Source of the DNA: Anniella stebbinsi
Lineage: Eukaryota; Chordata; Lepidosauria; Squamata; Anniellidae
Length of the DNA: 64,000 bases
Assembly: GCA_029215795.1 (NCBI GenBank)
Contig: JARDYH010000001.1
Location: forward strand, 196,485,654 to 196,549,653
Direction of reading: 5' to 3'
The notes under the pieces are model-generated. The model ran no database searches. It was not told the origin of the DNA and saw only the letters and a program-made list of their open reading frames with translations. Position numbers and translations under genes: made by a program. Of the stretch, positions 48,188 to 58,825 are shown in pieces. Numbering within the stretch: position 1 is the first letter of the stretch; each line of letters starts with the position of its first letter.

Positions 48188-49203
48188 ACATTCCACACAA
48201 TACATTGTCAAGAATTTCAAAATTCCACAAGATATTTTTGACACACAGGCAACTGGGTGATGCTGACGATGTTACAGCCGTAAAAGGGGGGGGGGGTGAA
48301 AGGTGGCAATAAAAATCAGGGGTGGGCAGGGCAGTCTTTGGTGAATTTTTTAAAATGGGGTATCTCAATCAGATTGAGCATATTTGACCCAGTGTGGAAT
48401 CTGGAATACTGCTGGATGTATTTACACTTGACTGCTGTTAGGGGCAAGATCAAGAAAACCAACAGGATGGAACAGTCAGATTCACCATTATCTGTCATTA
48501 TTTCATTTTGGGGATTTCCCATCACGAGTACCAGTGCTAAAGAAGTCAAGGTACTGGCTAACATACTACTTCCACATTGGAAGAAGTTTTCCTGGGACCC
48601 GCAGAGCTAACAAAACACATCTTAAGCGGTGACTTCGAGATTACTTCCTGACCTAAGACGAAGTCACCTTGCTCAGAGGCCCTCTTTGAAGAGGGTTGCC
48701 TGCCCCCTCCCCCATTTTGTGATATGAGATGCATGATGGCTTTGCTCTCACATATCCTTTCTTTCTCGATGTAGCTGATCAGCACACACACTATTTTTTA
48801 AATCATATATACTCTGGACTTTAAAAAACCAGTTTCTCTACTAAACAGCACTGTGTAGCGTTAACCCAGCTAAGCAAGCATCTCGGCAGAGTAAATTTGC
48901 TACATGCACTAGAGCATGCTACCTGAACAGGGTGGAAGGATGTGACATACATCCCTAGTTAAAGTGACCCTTTGGGGAACTGGCAAAGAATATCCAGTCT
49001 CGTTCATGACCCATGCCAACCCTGTGTCTACATGGGATTCAGCCCACTGGGAATTTCCCCCACACAATTGAATCAATGGGAGTTGCTCAGAGGCACCAAT
49101 ATTTCAGTACAAGTCCCACTGATTTTAGTAGGGCTTGTATAAAAGACGCCCCCAATGGAATAGCACCCATGGCTTTCGCCCCAGCACAACAATTCTATGT
49201 TCT

Positions 49204-49300
49204 AAGGTTGCAATCCTATACACCCGTACATGGAAGGAAATCCCACTGAACTCAATGGAGCTTACTTCCAAGTAGAGGTATATAGGCTTGTACTGTAAGT
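49204..49300. repeat. Squamate short palindromic repeat, inside NRP2b UTR
   Basis: AGGTTGCAATCCTATACACCCG to GTATATAGGCTTGTACTGTAAG, with CCACTGAACTCAATGGAGCTTACTTCC at its centre. It lies within the inferred 2b 3'UTR. Confidence 0.65.
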
Positions 49301-50796
49301 TTCTGCTTTCATGAGGAAAAAGGGGTGGATAGTAATTTTAAGAAGCATATGGCAACTAGTCATTACTGGATTTTTAAAAGCAAACAATGCTGGAAAACTG
49401 TGTTCAGTGGAGATGCATTTTTGCCTGAAAATATATATCAGATTGAACAATTCCAACCACTTTTGTGTGTTATCACTTGCTAATCTATATAAGGCATTTC
49501 CATTGCATTACTTCAGAGCAAATCAATAGATAGAGGCTTATCGCGGACTCCATTATGCCTCCTTCGTTAAAAGATGCAGAGATATCTGGATTTTAGCAGG
49601 CCCTATTCTTAGGGTTTTGGTTGATGGATGTCATTACCGACATCTTAAGAAGCAACAAGACCACCAACGTTAACTTGGTCAGTCAGCCATTTATGTGAAC
49701 TTGGAGAGAGAAAACGGAGGGGAAACCATTCTTTGTCTTTTGTAAATCACTAGTAAAAATACAAGGAAGAAATTTCCTTACTCTCACAAAAAAAGAAAAG
49801 AAAGCATCGCTAAGAGTGAGGTTTACTAATCACAATAAATAAACCTCAGATTTATGACCTACAGCATTTGCCAAAACCTCAGATGTACTGATGTCTATGC
49901 ATGACTCTAAGGCTGGGTTTAACAGATAAACTGAACATTCATTATGAGCTTTTCTTGTATAAGGCAACTTGAAAAAGATTTGTTTTGTTGAGGGATTAAT
50001 TCCACTACCAAAACGATGGCTATGTTTTCATGACGTCTGGGAAAAAAACACTATAAGATCTTAGATCTGATCATCTCCAATCCTTTCTTGGTTCTTCCCA
50101 TCATCCACTGTGGCTCTTTTTTTCTTTTCTTTTCGCTTGCCATTTTTAATTTTCCTTTGGCGCAGCCTTTCCTTTTTTCACCAGTCTAAACCTGCTGACT
50201 TTCTTAAGGATATCAAACATAAACCCAGCCAGAGCCAGATAAGGCAACAAAAAGCATCATTCACTTCTCCAAGTAAACAAATCAGTGTATTTGTCATTAA
50301 AAAGGTATTCCGGGCCTTCCACAAGGCAGGGCAGGGAAAAAGCACTCCCTGTGAAAGTCTTAGTGGTACAAGCAAGTCCCAAAGGACCTTTCCAAATAGC
50401 CATCCAGCCGATATCACACACACATGCACACTTACATACATATAGATATAGATATAGATATACAAGCACACACATATATACTCTTGCGTACCCCTCCTGA
50501 CTTGCTATTGAGTTTCCTTGAAAGTTGTCTACTGGGAAAAACCAAAATCAAGTCTTTGAAAAACCAAAAATAAAGGCGCATTCACTTTCAAAGAGACAGG
50601 GGGGGAGGTGAGTCTCTTCTCGCGATCCAAGATGCAGCATTATAGTTAGAGGAGTTCGTAAAAGAACGAAGGGGCGGGGAAAGAGATGTCTTGAGTTCAC
50701 ATGTATGCTGGGTAAGGAGAAAAGTGCAAAATTGAGGCAACATATTTGAAGTCTTAATTTTTTGTTTTGTTTTTAATTGTGTTCCTGTGTTCGCTC

Positions 50797-51077
50797 TCAG
50801 CAATGCGAACTGCGGTCTTGCTCTAGTTTTATCGTTAAGGTTGGCTCCACCGCCAAAGGTGCCCCGTTGGCATAGTGGGAGGTTTTGTAGGTGATGGAGT
50901 GATCACTCTTCTTGGCCGCATAGCGGAACCGGTGGTAGTGGAGCACAAGGGCCAGCGCGACGGAGACCAGAACCAGAACAGCACCTCCGGCGGCCATAAC
51001 GTAATACCAGTAGGCTGGGATGGGCTGCACTGACACCGTGTCCACTGTGGGCTCGCTCCCTGGCAGAAGGGTGCCCC
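50797..51077 (-). CDS. NRP2: NRP2 terminal exon, 2b isoform (transmembrane and cytoplasmic tail)
   Basis: Coding part of the alternative last exon of neuropilin-2, a semaphorin-3/VEGF-C co-receptor at the plasma membrane. On the minus strand the acceptor is a pyrimidine-rich run ending in CAG at 51078-51079, and the exon opens in phase 1 (one codon base comes from the previous exon). It encodes 92 residues plus a shared Gly: a short stalk starting GTLLPGSEPT, then QPIPAYWYYVMAAGG, a hydrophobic helix rich in V, L and A, a basic stop-transfer HYHRFRYAAKK, and a tail ending LEQDRSSHC followed by TGA at 50797-50799. From memory this matches the vertebrate NRP2b tail almost residue for residue. 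The tail lacks the SEA PDZ-binding end of the 2a form. It lies 5' of the cassette and 2a exons, so choosing it would truncate the transcript here. The preceding exon is outside the window. Confidence 0.95.
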
Positions 51078-51675
51078 CTGGGGGAGAGACAGAAGAACGT
51101 TGCTAGATGGGATGCATGCGGGCTAATAAAATAAAGACAGACACACACACACATACATGCATTGAAGAGTTTTGAGCAGCTTAAACAAGGTCTACGTGAC
51201 CAAGTTCTCCCACTGGTGGGAACATAATTTGGACTTTTGACAAGCAGGCAAATTAAAGCATTTCATTAATTAGGCAGGGTAGGGGGAGGACGTAAATTTT
51301 GTTAATAGCCATTATACTTAGCAGGAACAGCCCCCCCCCCCCGCCAATCAGCCCAGTCTTGTTGCAACGTGGCACTTGTTTGTCAGGCAATGACAAAACA
51401 CATCACATTTTCAAATAAGTGACAAGAGTTTAATTGCAAAGTACGAAGTAGGTTGTGACAGGATCACAGGAAAGATACTCGAGGGGAAAAACATGCTTCA
51501 TTCCCATGGGAAAAGAAAGTGTAGAAGAATCTGGGGGCAAAACTCTGCTCTTCCACAGGCCCCCCATGCATTAGACCCAGAGATTTTGGTCTTCTGAACA
51601 GTACAGGCCACTGGATCTCCCCTCCCATGATTCTGGTATCATTTTCCAAATCACAGTTAAACCAAGGATTGACTT

Positions 51676-51766
51676 ACAGTACAGTCCTACACAAATTTAC
51701 TCAGAAGTAAGTCCCACAGTGTTCAATGGGGCTTACTCCCTAGTATGTGTATATAGGATTGCAATC
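51676..51766. repeat. Squamate short palindromic repeat
   Basis: TACAGTACAGTCCTACACAAATTTACTCAGAAGTAAGTCCCA to GTGTATATAGGATTGCAATC. A good full-length copy next to the NRP2b exon acceptor side. Confidence 0.75.
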
Positions 51767-52071
51767 GAAGTGTATTTCATGGGCATGATAACTTCATGCC
51801 TATTACCTACTGCAAACTAGGGATGTGCACTGGATCGGACCCGATCCACGATCCGAGTCCGGTCCAGTGGGAAATCGGATAAATTATCCGATTTCCGATC
51901 CCGCAGCTGGATCGGCCGATCCAATCCGAACCGGTCCGAAAAAGCTCCGAACCGGTTCGGCGGATCGGCGGATCGGCGGGCGCCCACTGGCGCCCACCGC
52001 CGCTTCCATTGGCGGGCGCCAGCGGGCGCCCGCCGATGAAAGTGGACAGCGGGGGGGGGGAGGAGGGGGGC

Positions 52072-52257
52072 ACTTACCTTCTCGGCCCGGTGGCTCCCGT
52101 CCGGCGCCTACTACTACTAGCAGGCTCCGCGGCCTGCTCTAGGGTGGCGCGCCGGGTGATGTCATCACCCGGCGCGCTACTCTAGAGCAGGCCGCGGAGC
52201 CTGCTGGTAGTAGTAGGCGCCGGCGCCGGACGGGAGCCACCGGGCCGGGAAGGTAAG
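52072..52257. repeat. Palindrome 1 of hAT-A
   Basis: Near-perfect inverted repeat around T52162 in GGGTGATGTCATCACCC. The arms carry GCGCGCC, GCAGGCTCCGCGGCCTGCTC, TACTACTA, GACGGGAGCC, and outermost CTTACCTT (left) / AAGGTAAG (right). The arms differ at only a few positions plus a six-base indel. Confidence 0.9.
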
Positions 52258-52307
52258 GAGGGGGTGCGTGGAGGGGAGGAGGGGGCGCGCGGAGGGGGGA
52301 GGGGGGC

Positions 52308-52500
52308 CCTTACCTTTCCGGCCCGGCGGCTCCCGTCCGGCGCCGGCGCCTACTATTCCCAGCAGGCTCCGCGGCCTGCTCTAGGATGGCGCGCCGGGTG
52401 ATGTCATCACCCGGCGCGCTACTCTAGAGCAGGCCGCGGAGCCTGCTGGAAGTAGTAGGCGCCGGCGCCGGACGGGAGCCGCCGGGCCGGAAAGGTAAGG
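52308..52500. repeat. Palindrome 2 of hAT-A
   Basis: Same design as palindrome 1, centred on 52404, about 242 bp downstream of the first centre. The outer ends are CTTACCTTTCC and GGAAAGGTAAG. Confidence 0.9.
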
Positions 52501-52556
52501 AGGGGGTGCGTGGAGGGGAGGAGGGGGCGCGCGGAGGGGGGAGGGGGGAGGGGGGC

Positions 52557-52735
52557 CCTTACCTGCCCGGCCCGGCGGCTCCCGTCCGGCGCCGGCGCCT
52601 ACTACTACCAGCAGGCTCCGCGGCCTGCTCCAGGGTGGCGCGCCGGGTGATGTCATCACCCGGCGCGCTACTCGAGAGTAGGCCGCGGAGCCCGCTGGTG
52701 GTAGCCGCCGGCGCCGGACGGGCCGAGAAGGTAAG
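52557..52735. repeat. Palindrome 3 of hAT-A
   Basis: Same design, centred on 52653, about 249 bp after the second centre. The right arm is slightly shortened (GTAGCCGCCGGCGCC). The outer ends are CTTACCTG and AAGGTAAG. Confidence 0.88.
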
Positions 52736-53280
52736 TGGCGGGGAAGAGGGCTTACCCCCCCCCCGGAGCCGTCCGCTTCTATCCGCTGGCGCCCGCGGGC
52801 GCCAGCGGATGGAAGCAGGCGGCCCCAGGGGGGGTAGGGAGCGCGGGGGAGGGGGTTTACCTGCCGGGGCCGTCCACAGCGGACGGCCCCGGGGGGGGGA
52901 GGGAGTTAGGCCCCCCCTTACCCACCCGCCGCCATTTTTTCCTCATAGACTTGCATTGCAATGCAAGTCTATGGGGAAAAAAATGGCGGCCGATCCAAAA
53001 ATGTACGATTTTTGGGTCGGGATCGGACTCGATCCGGTCCGGGGGGCCTCCGATTTTGTCCGAACCGGTCCGGGACAAAATTGGAGGTCCCGATCCGGGT
53101 CCCGATCCGATCCGGGGGGTCCGTGCACACCCCTACTGCAAACTACAAATTCAGGCTTTTTAATTGTCTTGGAATCCCTATATTTCCCAAATTTTCTGGG
53201 ATATTTAAACAATCCCTTCCCACAAACTGCCCTGAGCTGTAGATATATACTAGAGATGACGATCAATTAAAGCACTTTTA

Positions 53281-53371
53281 GGCTGCAATTTTATACCGAC
53301 TTACCTGGGAGTAAACCCAACTAAATTCAATGGGACTTACTTCTGAGTAGACATGTATAGGATTACACTGT
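53281..53371. repeat. Squamate short palindromic repeat, near-consensus
   Basis: GGCTGCAATTTTATACCGACTTACCTGGGAGTAAAC to GGGACTTACTTCTGAGTAGACATGTATAGGATTACACTG. The halves are inverted copies. It may be the best copy in the window. Confidence 0.78.
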
Positions 53372-54167
53372 GATCGTTAATCTTATCTGCTATTTAACCA
53401 ATTAAATTGATATATATGTGTATATCAACCACATCTCTATTTCAATGCCTTTTTAAATCACTGAATAATTTGTAAGGTAAAACTTATATTGTAATAAACG
53501 AGAGCTAGCACTTGTTAAAAGGAAAGGCCATATTTAATATTTTCTCTTTTAAAAAAAAATTCCCATGGCAAAATTATGCCAGTCTACAAAAAAATAAAAT
53601 AGGTATGCCTTTAACTTGAGTCCCACCAGCGAACATTTTCATCACTGATTAAACTCCTCTCCTATTAATCAACTAGAGCTTTAATCAACTAAAGCTTTAG
53701 TTGATTAATATATTAGTTAAACCAATTACAGCTTAAAGCTCTAATTTATGCCCATCTTTATTGTCTGCAGTAGCAGTTTTCAGAAAGACCACATCAGAAT
53801 TTTTCTGTATGCATCCCGTGTGCACATCCGTAAACAATTCTTCCTGCCAGTCCCCAACACACCCAGATATGGAACACCATGGAAGCAGAGATCTTTCTGT
53901 TCACATTTCGCATGAGCACCCCCTTCCTTCTCTCCAAAAGTAGAGTGGCATTTATTCTCCTCACACATAGACCATTAAGTCCTCTCAAACTTGGCACTGG
54001 GAAACAAGTCATCATAAATAACTCAGGAGACAATCTAGGGAATTTATTTCCTCTTTGGCTGCTTGGTGGCAGGGTGTCTCTGAAACAATTCCCCAAATGA
54101 GATGCTCTGGCCCCGATTTCTCCCCCTCTTCCTGTTTTGCAGTTCTGTATTTTATAGGCAAGACTTA

Positions 54168-54637
54168 GCCCTTTCCGCACTATAGGGGCAGAGAGGGCGG
54201 AAAGTGGGGAAACCTGGAAGCAGCCACTTCCGGGTTCGGCGCAATGAGGCCGCACCACAATGCGATGGCTCAGGCTTCTCCTGGGCCACCGCAAGTCGCA
54301 CGCGATCACCCCCCCCCCCGCCGCCATTCTGGGGATGGCAATTTCGCTGTCCCCCCCTCCTGATGGCCTCGGAGCCACGTGGTGCAGCTCCGTGGCCATC
54401 GGTGCATCCGCACTTACTCACGGGTAAGTGCAGCTGCGCCTGGGATGGGTGGCCACACCAGCCGCCCATCTCGCTTCCCTCCCTGGAACAGGAAACGAAC
54501 TGGGATAATAGCGTTCCTTGAAGTCCCGGGAAAATGGAGGGCTGGCTGCCTGCTTGCGGGATGCTCTGTGCGTCATGCGGACTCTCCGCGAGCAGGCAGG
54601 GGCAGCCCGGGGAAAAATGGCTGGTGCAGAAAGGGCC
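54168..54637. mobile_element. Harbinger-like element H6, 470 bp
   Basis: Perfect TTA duplication (54165-54167 and 54638-54640). The ends are GCCCTTTCCGCAC and an inverted GTGCAGAAAGGGCC. The interior is CpG-rich with local palindromes such as CGCACTTACTCACGGGTAAGTGC at 54409-54431, plus the CTGTGCGTCATGCGGA and GGGAAAAATGG motifs that parallel the H3/H5 family. No coding capacity. Confidence 0.75.
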
Positions 54638-54640
54638 TTA

Positions 54641-56400
54641 GCCATCACAGCAGGAACCTATAGGAGGTTCTCTTAGGTGTGTTGTACAAGCTCTGTGACA
54701 AGCTAGTTGTGCTAGTTGTGCTAGTTGCGCGCTTGTGATTTTGACCCTGCAAGGTGGCTCAGATGTAGCAACAACCATAGTTCAGCATTCCATGAACAAG
54801 CATTCAAGAGACTTTGGCTTCAGCATTCCCTCCTCCCTTGCCTCCAGTCTTGGCTTGAGGCAATTCACGGTTTGCCATTTTGCCCGAACTAGCAAAGTAT
54901 GGCTTGCACTTGCCCTGCAAGTGAGCATCAAATCCTTGTTCCCAAGGGAAGTGCAAATTATAGCTTATCAGTTTGGACAAAAGAGTAAACAATACATTGA
55001 TGCAAACCAGGAAAGGAGATAGAATATTAATATTGCCAAGAGGTGTGTGTGTGTGGGGGGGCAACATGGAGGAGGGGGAGCAAGTGGGCTCTTTACTGCT
55101 CATTCATGCAACACTAATGCATGGCTTGCGATTATGTCTGAACTACCTCTCCATGTGTGTGACAGATATAAGGAGTGCAGATTATTGTCTATGGCAGGGA
55201 AAGGCAACTCCCAGGGCTGGGGGTGGGGGGAACACTGCCCTCCTGGATCCCATGGGGGGGCATCTCTGCCCCCTGCCATGTTGCCAAATTTGATGCTGGA
55301 ATTTGGCTGTGCACTCACTCGGCAGCAAAAATGGAGCAACTTTTCCTGGAAACAAGGCCTGTGGGGAGCCCAGTGGCGGGCAAAAAAGGGGCCAGGGGAC
55401 TGTATGTATGTGTTGCCTTCCCCTACCAATGATCTATGGCCATACCTGACCCAAGTTGCATATGAAGGCCAAATAAGACATGAACAGGGCAACATCATTT
55501 GCTTCTTCCCACATCTGCCCTGTTCACGTATAGAGCAGCAAAGGGGTGTGTGTCTAATTACAGCAACAAAAGGGCTGTCTGGGTGAGTGGCGCTGAACCC
55601 TCTGCCACTGTGCCCCATGCTTCAGGCTCTTTTCTCCAAGTCCAGCTTTGATACCAGAAGTGAACCACACTGGGAAGAAAAATGCCTAAAGCAACAGACC
55701 ACAGCTCCAGAGAAGCAGGATTCATCTCCCCAGCCCTGTGTGCCCCCTTTAATGTGAAAATTAGAGATGTACACAAACACATTTTATATGTGAACAGGGC
55801 AGAAACATGAAATCAAACAAACAAACATGGCTGTTCATATCATTCTGGGTTGCTTCATATGTTATTTTTTACCCGACGTGCAAATATACTTGCCCAGAGG
55901 GAAACATTAACTGGCTGCATTGGTAGGAAGCCGCATGAGTTTCATCCCTTCTCCACCCACTACATTCCTCATCACACTTGGCTATGGTTATTGCAGCAGC
56001 ATACACATGTCATGGTAGAGAACTGAGAAACGGCCTCTCTATTTGTGAACATATTCATTTAAGGAAAAGGTTAAGATCTATGGAGCTGGGGTTATCTTGA
56101 CAGGATTCTGCAGGTGGGTGGGTCACTGGGCAGCCGACACTCACCCATTCCACATGTATGATGTCGGGCATGTGCAAAATGGAGTGTTCCCTTAAATGGA
56201 TCGTTCCTGGGTTTCTGCAAGCTGGTGTCCATTTGATATTCAGCTCAGTGGTGGAGCTACTGCTGCTTGGCAACTAAACCTGTGTGTGCTCCACACGTGC
56301 TCAGAATAGTCCAAGGAGGAAACAAGCCCCGAGTGGCTCTAAACCAAGCAAGGAAACTTTCCCATAAACAATCCTATTGATTGAAACCTACTCTTCTGAA
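54641..56400 (-). other. Upstream NRP2 intron, mostly unclassified
   Basis: A possible diverged hAT-like repeat lies at 55190-55435: GGCAGGGAAAGGCAACTCCC at the left, an inverted GTTGCCTTCCCCTACC at the right, and TCTATGGC flanking both. The ends are asymmetric, so I do not call it. The open frames in 55047-55618 are shadows of it. Confidence 0.35.
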
Positions 56401-56495
56401 GGCTGCAATCCTATGCATACTTATCTGGGAGTAAGCTCCACCGAACATCGTGTGGCTAAATTCTGAGTAAACAGCATAGGACTGTATTGTAAGAC
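56401..56495. repeat. Squamate short palindromic repeat
   Basis: GGCTGCAATCCTATGCATACTTATCTGGGAGTAAGC to ATTCTGAGTAAACAGCATAGGACTGTATTGTAAG. A full-length, mildly diverged copy. Confidence 0.75.
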
Positions 56496-58716
56496 ACCAG
56501 CAAGTTGGCTTCTATGCACTCAGCACTTTTTTTTAATGCCATCGACCTGTTTGGCTGGTTAGCTTATAGTTCAGTTGCCTCATAGGTATAGAAATGCTGG
56601 GGCCCAGAGTGAGCTTTGAAATGACTTCCAGAGCATGAGCTTCTCCAGGAACAGAAAACTAGCAGCCACGAGGGCATTTGTAAGAGAGAAGCAAGAAAGA
56701 TTCAATTTGTGGTACAAATGTACAATCCTTCTTCACGCACACAAGCTAGACGCTACCATCACAGCCATCAGCAAGTGACCTCCCATCTCCACAGAGAGGC
56801 CGTTATTGGAGAGGGTAATGGAAAGGCGACCTTTCTTCTCACCCTCCACCGGAGACGACCCCTCAGCGGCAGAGTGGAATGACCCAGAGTGAAAACGTGC
56901 AGCTAAGCTTGCATGGAGCCTGTTCCAGACATAACTAGAGAGCCTTGAATGCTAAGACTCCCTGCGGCAGGTATCGGCTTGCAGGATCCTCTCGCCCACC
57001 ACCCCAAGGAAGGTTTGGGAGGATGGGGGCGGCGGTGGGAGGGGGCCGTTCTGTTGCTGCCAATCTTCATTCTTGATTAGCTTACAACATTAGGAAGCAG
57101 AATGCTTGATGCGCTCTGCCCCGTTCACTCCAGTTCTTTCTGTGAAGAGGTTTGACAAACTGCCTGAAATAACTTGAAACTAAGGGTGGGCTGGCCTTCC
57201 TTTCCCTCAGGGGAGTTTTCCCTGGCATCTCTCACCCAAACACACACATGCATATTCACACCTGTATTAATAAGGAAGTCAGTTTGCATTTCTAGTGGAC
57301 CATTTTGTGAGCAAGCTTAGAATACAGAGTTGGGAAGGACCAACGGCCATCTATGCCCAGTCTCCTTCTCCCACGGTAGAGCCACTTCCACTGATAAATC
57401 AACCCATCCAGTCCATATCAGAGAAAGTGGCAAGCAGAGAGCGGCTGCACTTCAAGGAGAAACTCCTGAGCAAAGAGCTCCAGACAACTTGCTCTGCTCT
57501 GACATGAGTGAGAACCCACAAGCCAAGAGGGGTTTCAGGAAGTGGGTGTGGGGGGGATTGCCTACCCAAAGTCAGCCAAAGGGACGGCCACATTGAATCG
57601 GACTCAGCCAGCCAGTGGAGGAGTTAGGTTAGGCTGGAGCCACAACAGCTAGGACAGCTCTGGGCTGACCATTTACTCTAATGGGGTCTGGCGCCCAACT
57701 GAGCCCATTCACCCTTCCTGCTCTGGTTCCTTATTCCCGGCACCACTTTCCTTGGGACACACAGAGGGGTTGGAAAGGACAGCCCAAGGCCCTGGAGCCT
57801 TACAGTGCTCAACTAGGTTTAGCTGGCTGTGTTGATTCTGCCAGGTGGGGACTGAGATTGGGAGGTCTTTGGAGCTGAGGGTCGTGACTCCTCAGGGGAT
57901 TCTGGCCCGGAGGGTGGTGCCTCAGGTGGCTCTGGCATGAAGGGCTGGGCAATTAAGTCTGTGCCCGGTGCCTGTGGGGTCGTGCCACTGGGTTCTAGAA
58001 CTCCTAAGGTATTTTTTGGGTGCCATCTTTTCTAAAACCATAGCCTAGTCACTGCTTGACCCTAAAGGTGGGTGGTAACCATGAGTCAGAGCACAGGAAA
58101 TGCTACTGATTGTAACTCCAGGTCACCCAACACCCCATCTCTAGTCCTGGCATACCAGATGAACCAAAAAAATGGAGTGAGGTGGGGGAAGAGCCCAGTC
58201 CATAATCAAGTCTGTGATGGGGGCTGTAGGAAAAGGATGTAGACAACATATATTCAGAGGATTTCTGATTAGCCTGATCCCACCCCACCCCCTCTACCTC
58301 CCTTGCTTTCCCCAAACGGAACATTTGCTTAATTTTCTAGTGGAAATTGTACTTTCTTTTCAAACAGAGAGACGAAATGTTTACAAAGGAGGCCATAAAA
58401 CAACAAAGAAGCAATAAAGTTGCCCATCTCCTTTGGGAGGTTGAACAAGTACAAACTGTCCTGCAAAGTGACAAACGATGTAAATATCTCCAGTTGATCC
58501 CCCTGCTTTGCCACCCAGGCAGCGCAGGCATGAAAAACACAAATGACAGTTTAATCACCAGCCCTTTGTAGCCAAGTCACTGGCACTTCGACGCCTGGAT
58601 TCTCAGACAGTACAATCCAGCACTTAAGTCAAGAGGGAAGTGGAGAGAACTCTGCAGAACCATTCTGACTCAAGGCAAAACCTCTCCTCCTCCCCAAAGG
58701 CCATGCTGCTGTCTAT
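56496..58716 (-). other. Upstream NRP2 intron, no exon recognised
   Basis: A short CR1-like scrap may be present at 57312-57360 (AATACAGAGTTGGGAAGGACCAACGGCC). No NRP2 extracellular-domain exon is visible here or anywhere above 51078, so the preceding exon lies beyond 64000. Confidence 0.4.
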
Positions 58717-58825
58717 CCCAGCCTTCCCCAACATGTGGCCGTCCAGATGTGTTGGACTACAACCTCCATCATCCACAAACAGCATGAGCATTGGGAGCTG
58801 CGTACCAACACATCTGGAGGGGTGT
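58717..58825. mobile_element. hAT-F MITE, degraded
   Basis: CCCAGCCTTCCCCAACATGTGGCCGTCCAGATGTGTTGGACTACAACCTCCATCATCC and then CACATCTGGAGGGG. Left terminus and both arms recognisable; right terminus lost. Confidence 0.65.

Larger units (their letters stand above)
48165..50796 (-). other. NRP2: Probable 3'UTR of NRP2b
   Basis: Sequence following the 2b stop codon on the minus strand. The first AATAAA I find downstream of the stop is the reverse complement of TTTATT at 48182-48187, followed by a T-rich stretch, which would give a UTR of about 2.6 kb. The region is repeat-poor except for one squamate palindromic repeat near 49204-49300, a degraded relative near 49090-49147, and a CA/TATAGA simple repeat near 50415-50475. 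The end point is inferred from the hexamer only. Confidence 0.5.
51818..53135. mobile_element. hAT-A non-autonomous element, 1318 bp, with three tandem palindromes
   Basis: Perfect 8-bp duplication CTGCAAAC (51810-51817 and 53136-53143). The termini are TAGGGATGTGCAC and an inverted GTGCACACCCCTA, with subterminal GATCCGATCC/CCGGTCC repeats on both sides. The interior is extremely GC- and CpG-rich and carries three near-identical palindromes centred at 52162, 52404 and 52653, a perfect 28-bp palindrome near 52784-52811 (TCCGCTGGCGCCCG and its inverse), and a 30-bp palindrome near 52946-52975 (CATAGACTTGCATTG and its inverse) flanked by inverted AAAATGGCGGC motifs. No transposase or conserved protein is visible; the open frames follow the GC bias. 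The 8-bp duplication plus TAGGG/CCCTA ends assign it to hAT, and the ends match the copies at 1 and 1973. Confidence 0.82.

Noticed and set aside
52506..53270. 254-residue open frame on the plus strand
   Set aside because: It runs through the GC-rich palindromes of hAT-A. The Gly/Arg/Pro composition follows base composition, and the same palindromes give similar frames on both strands.
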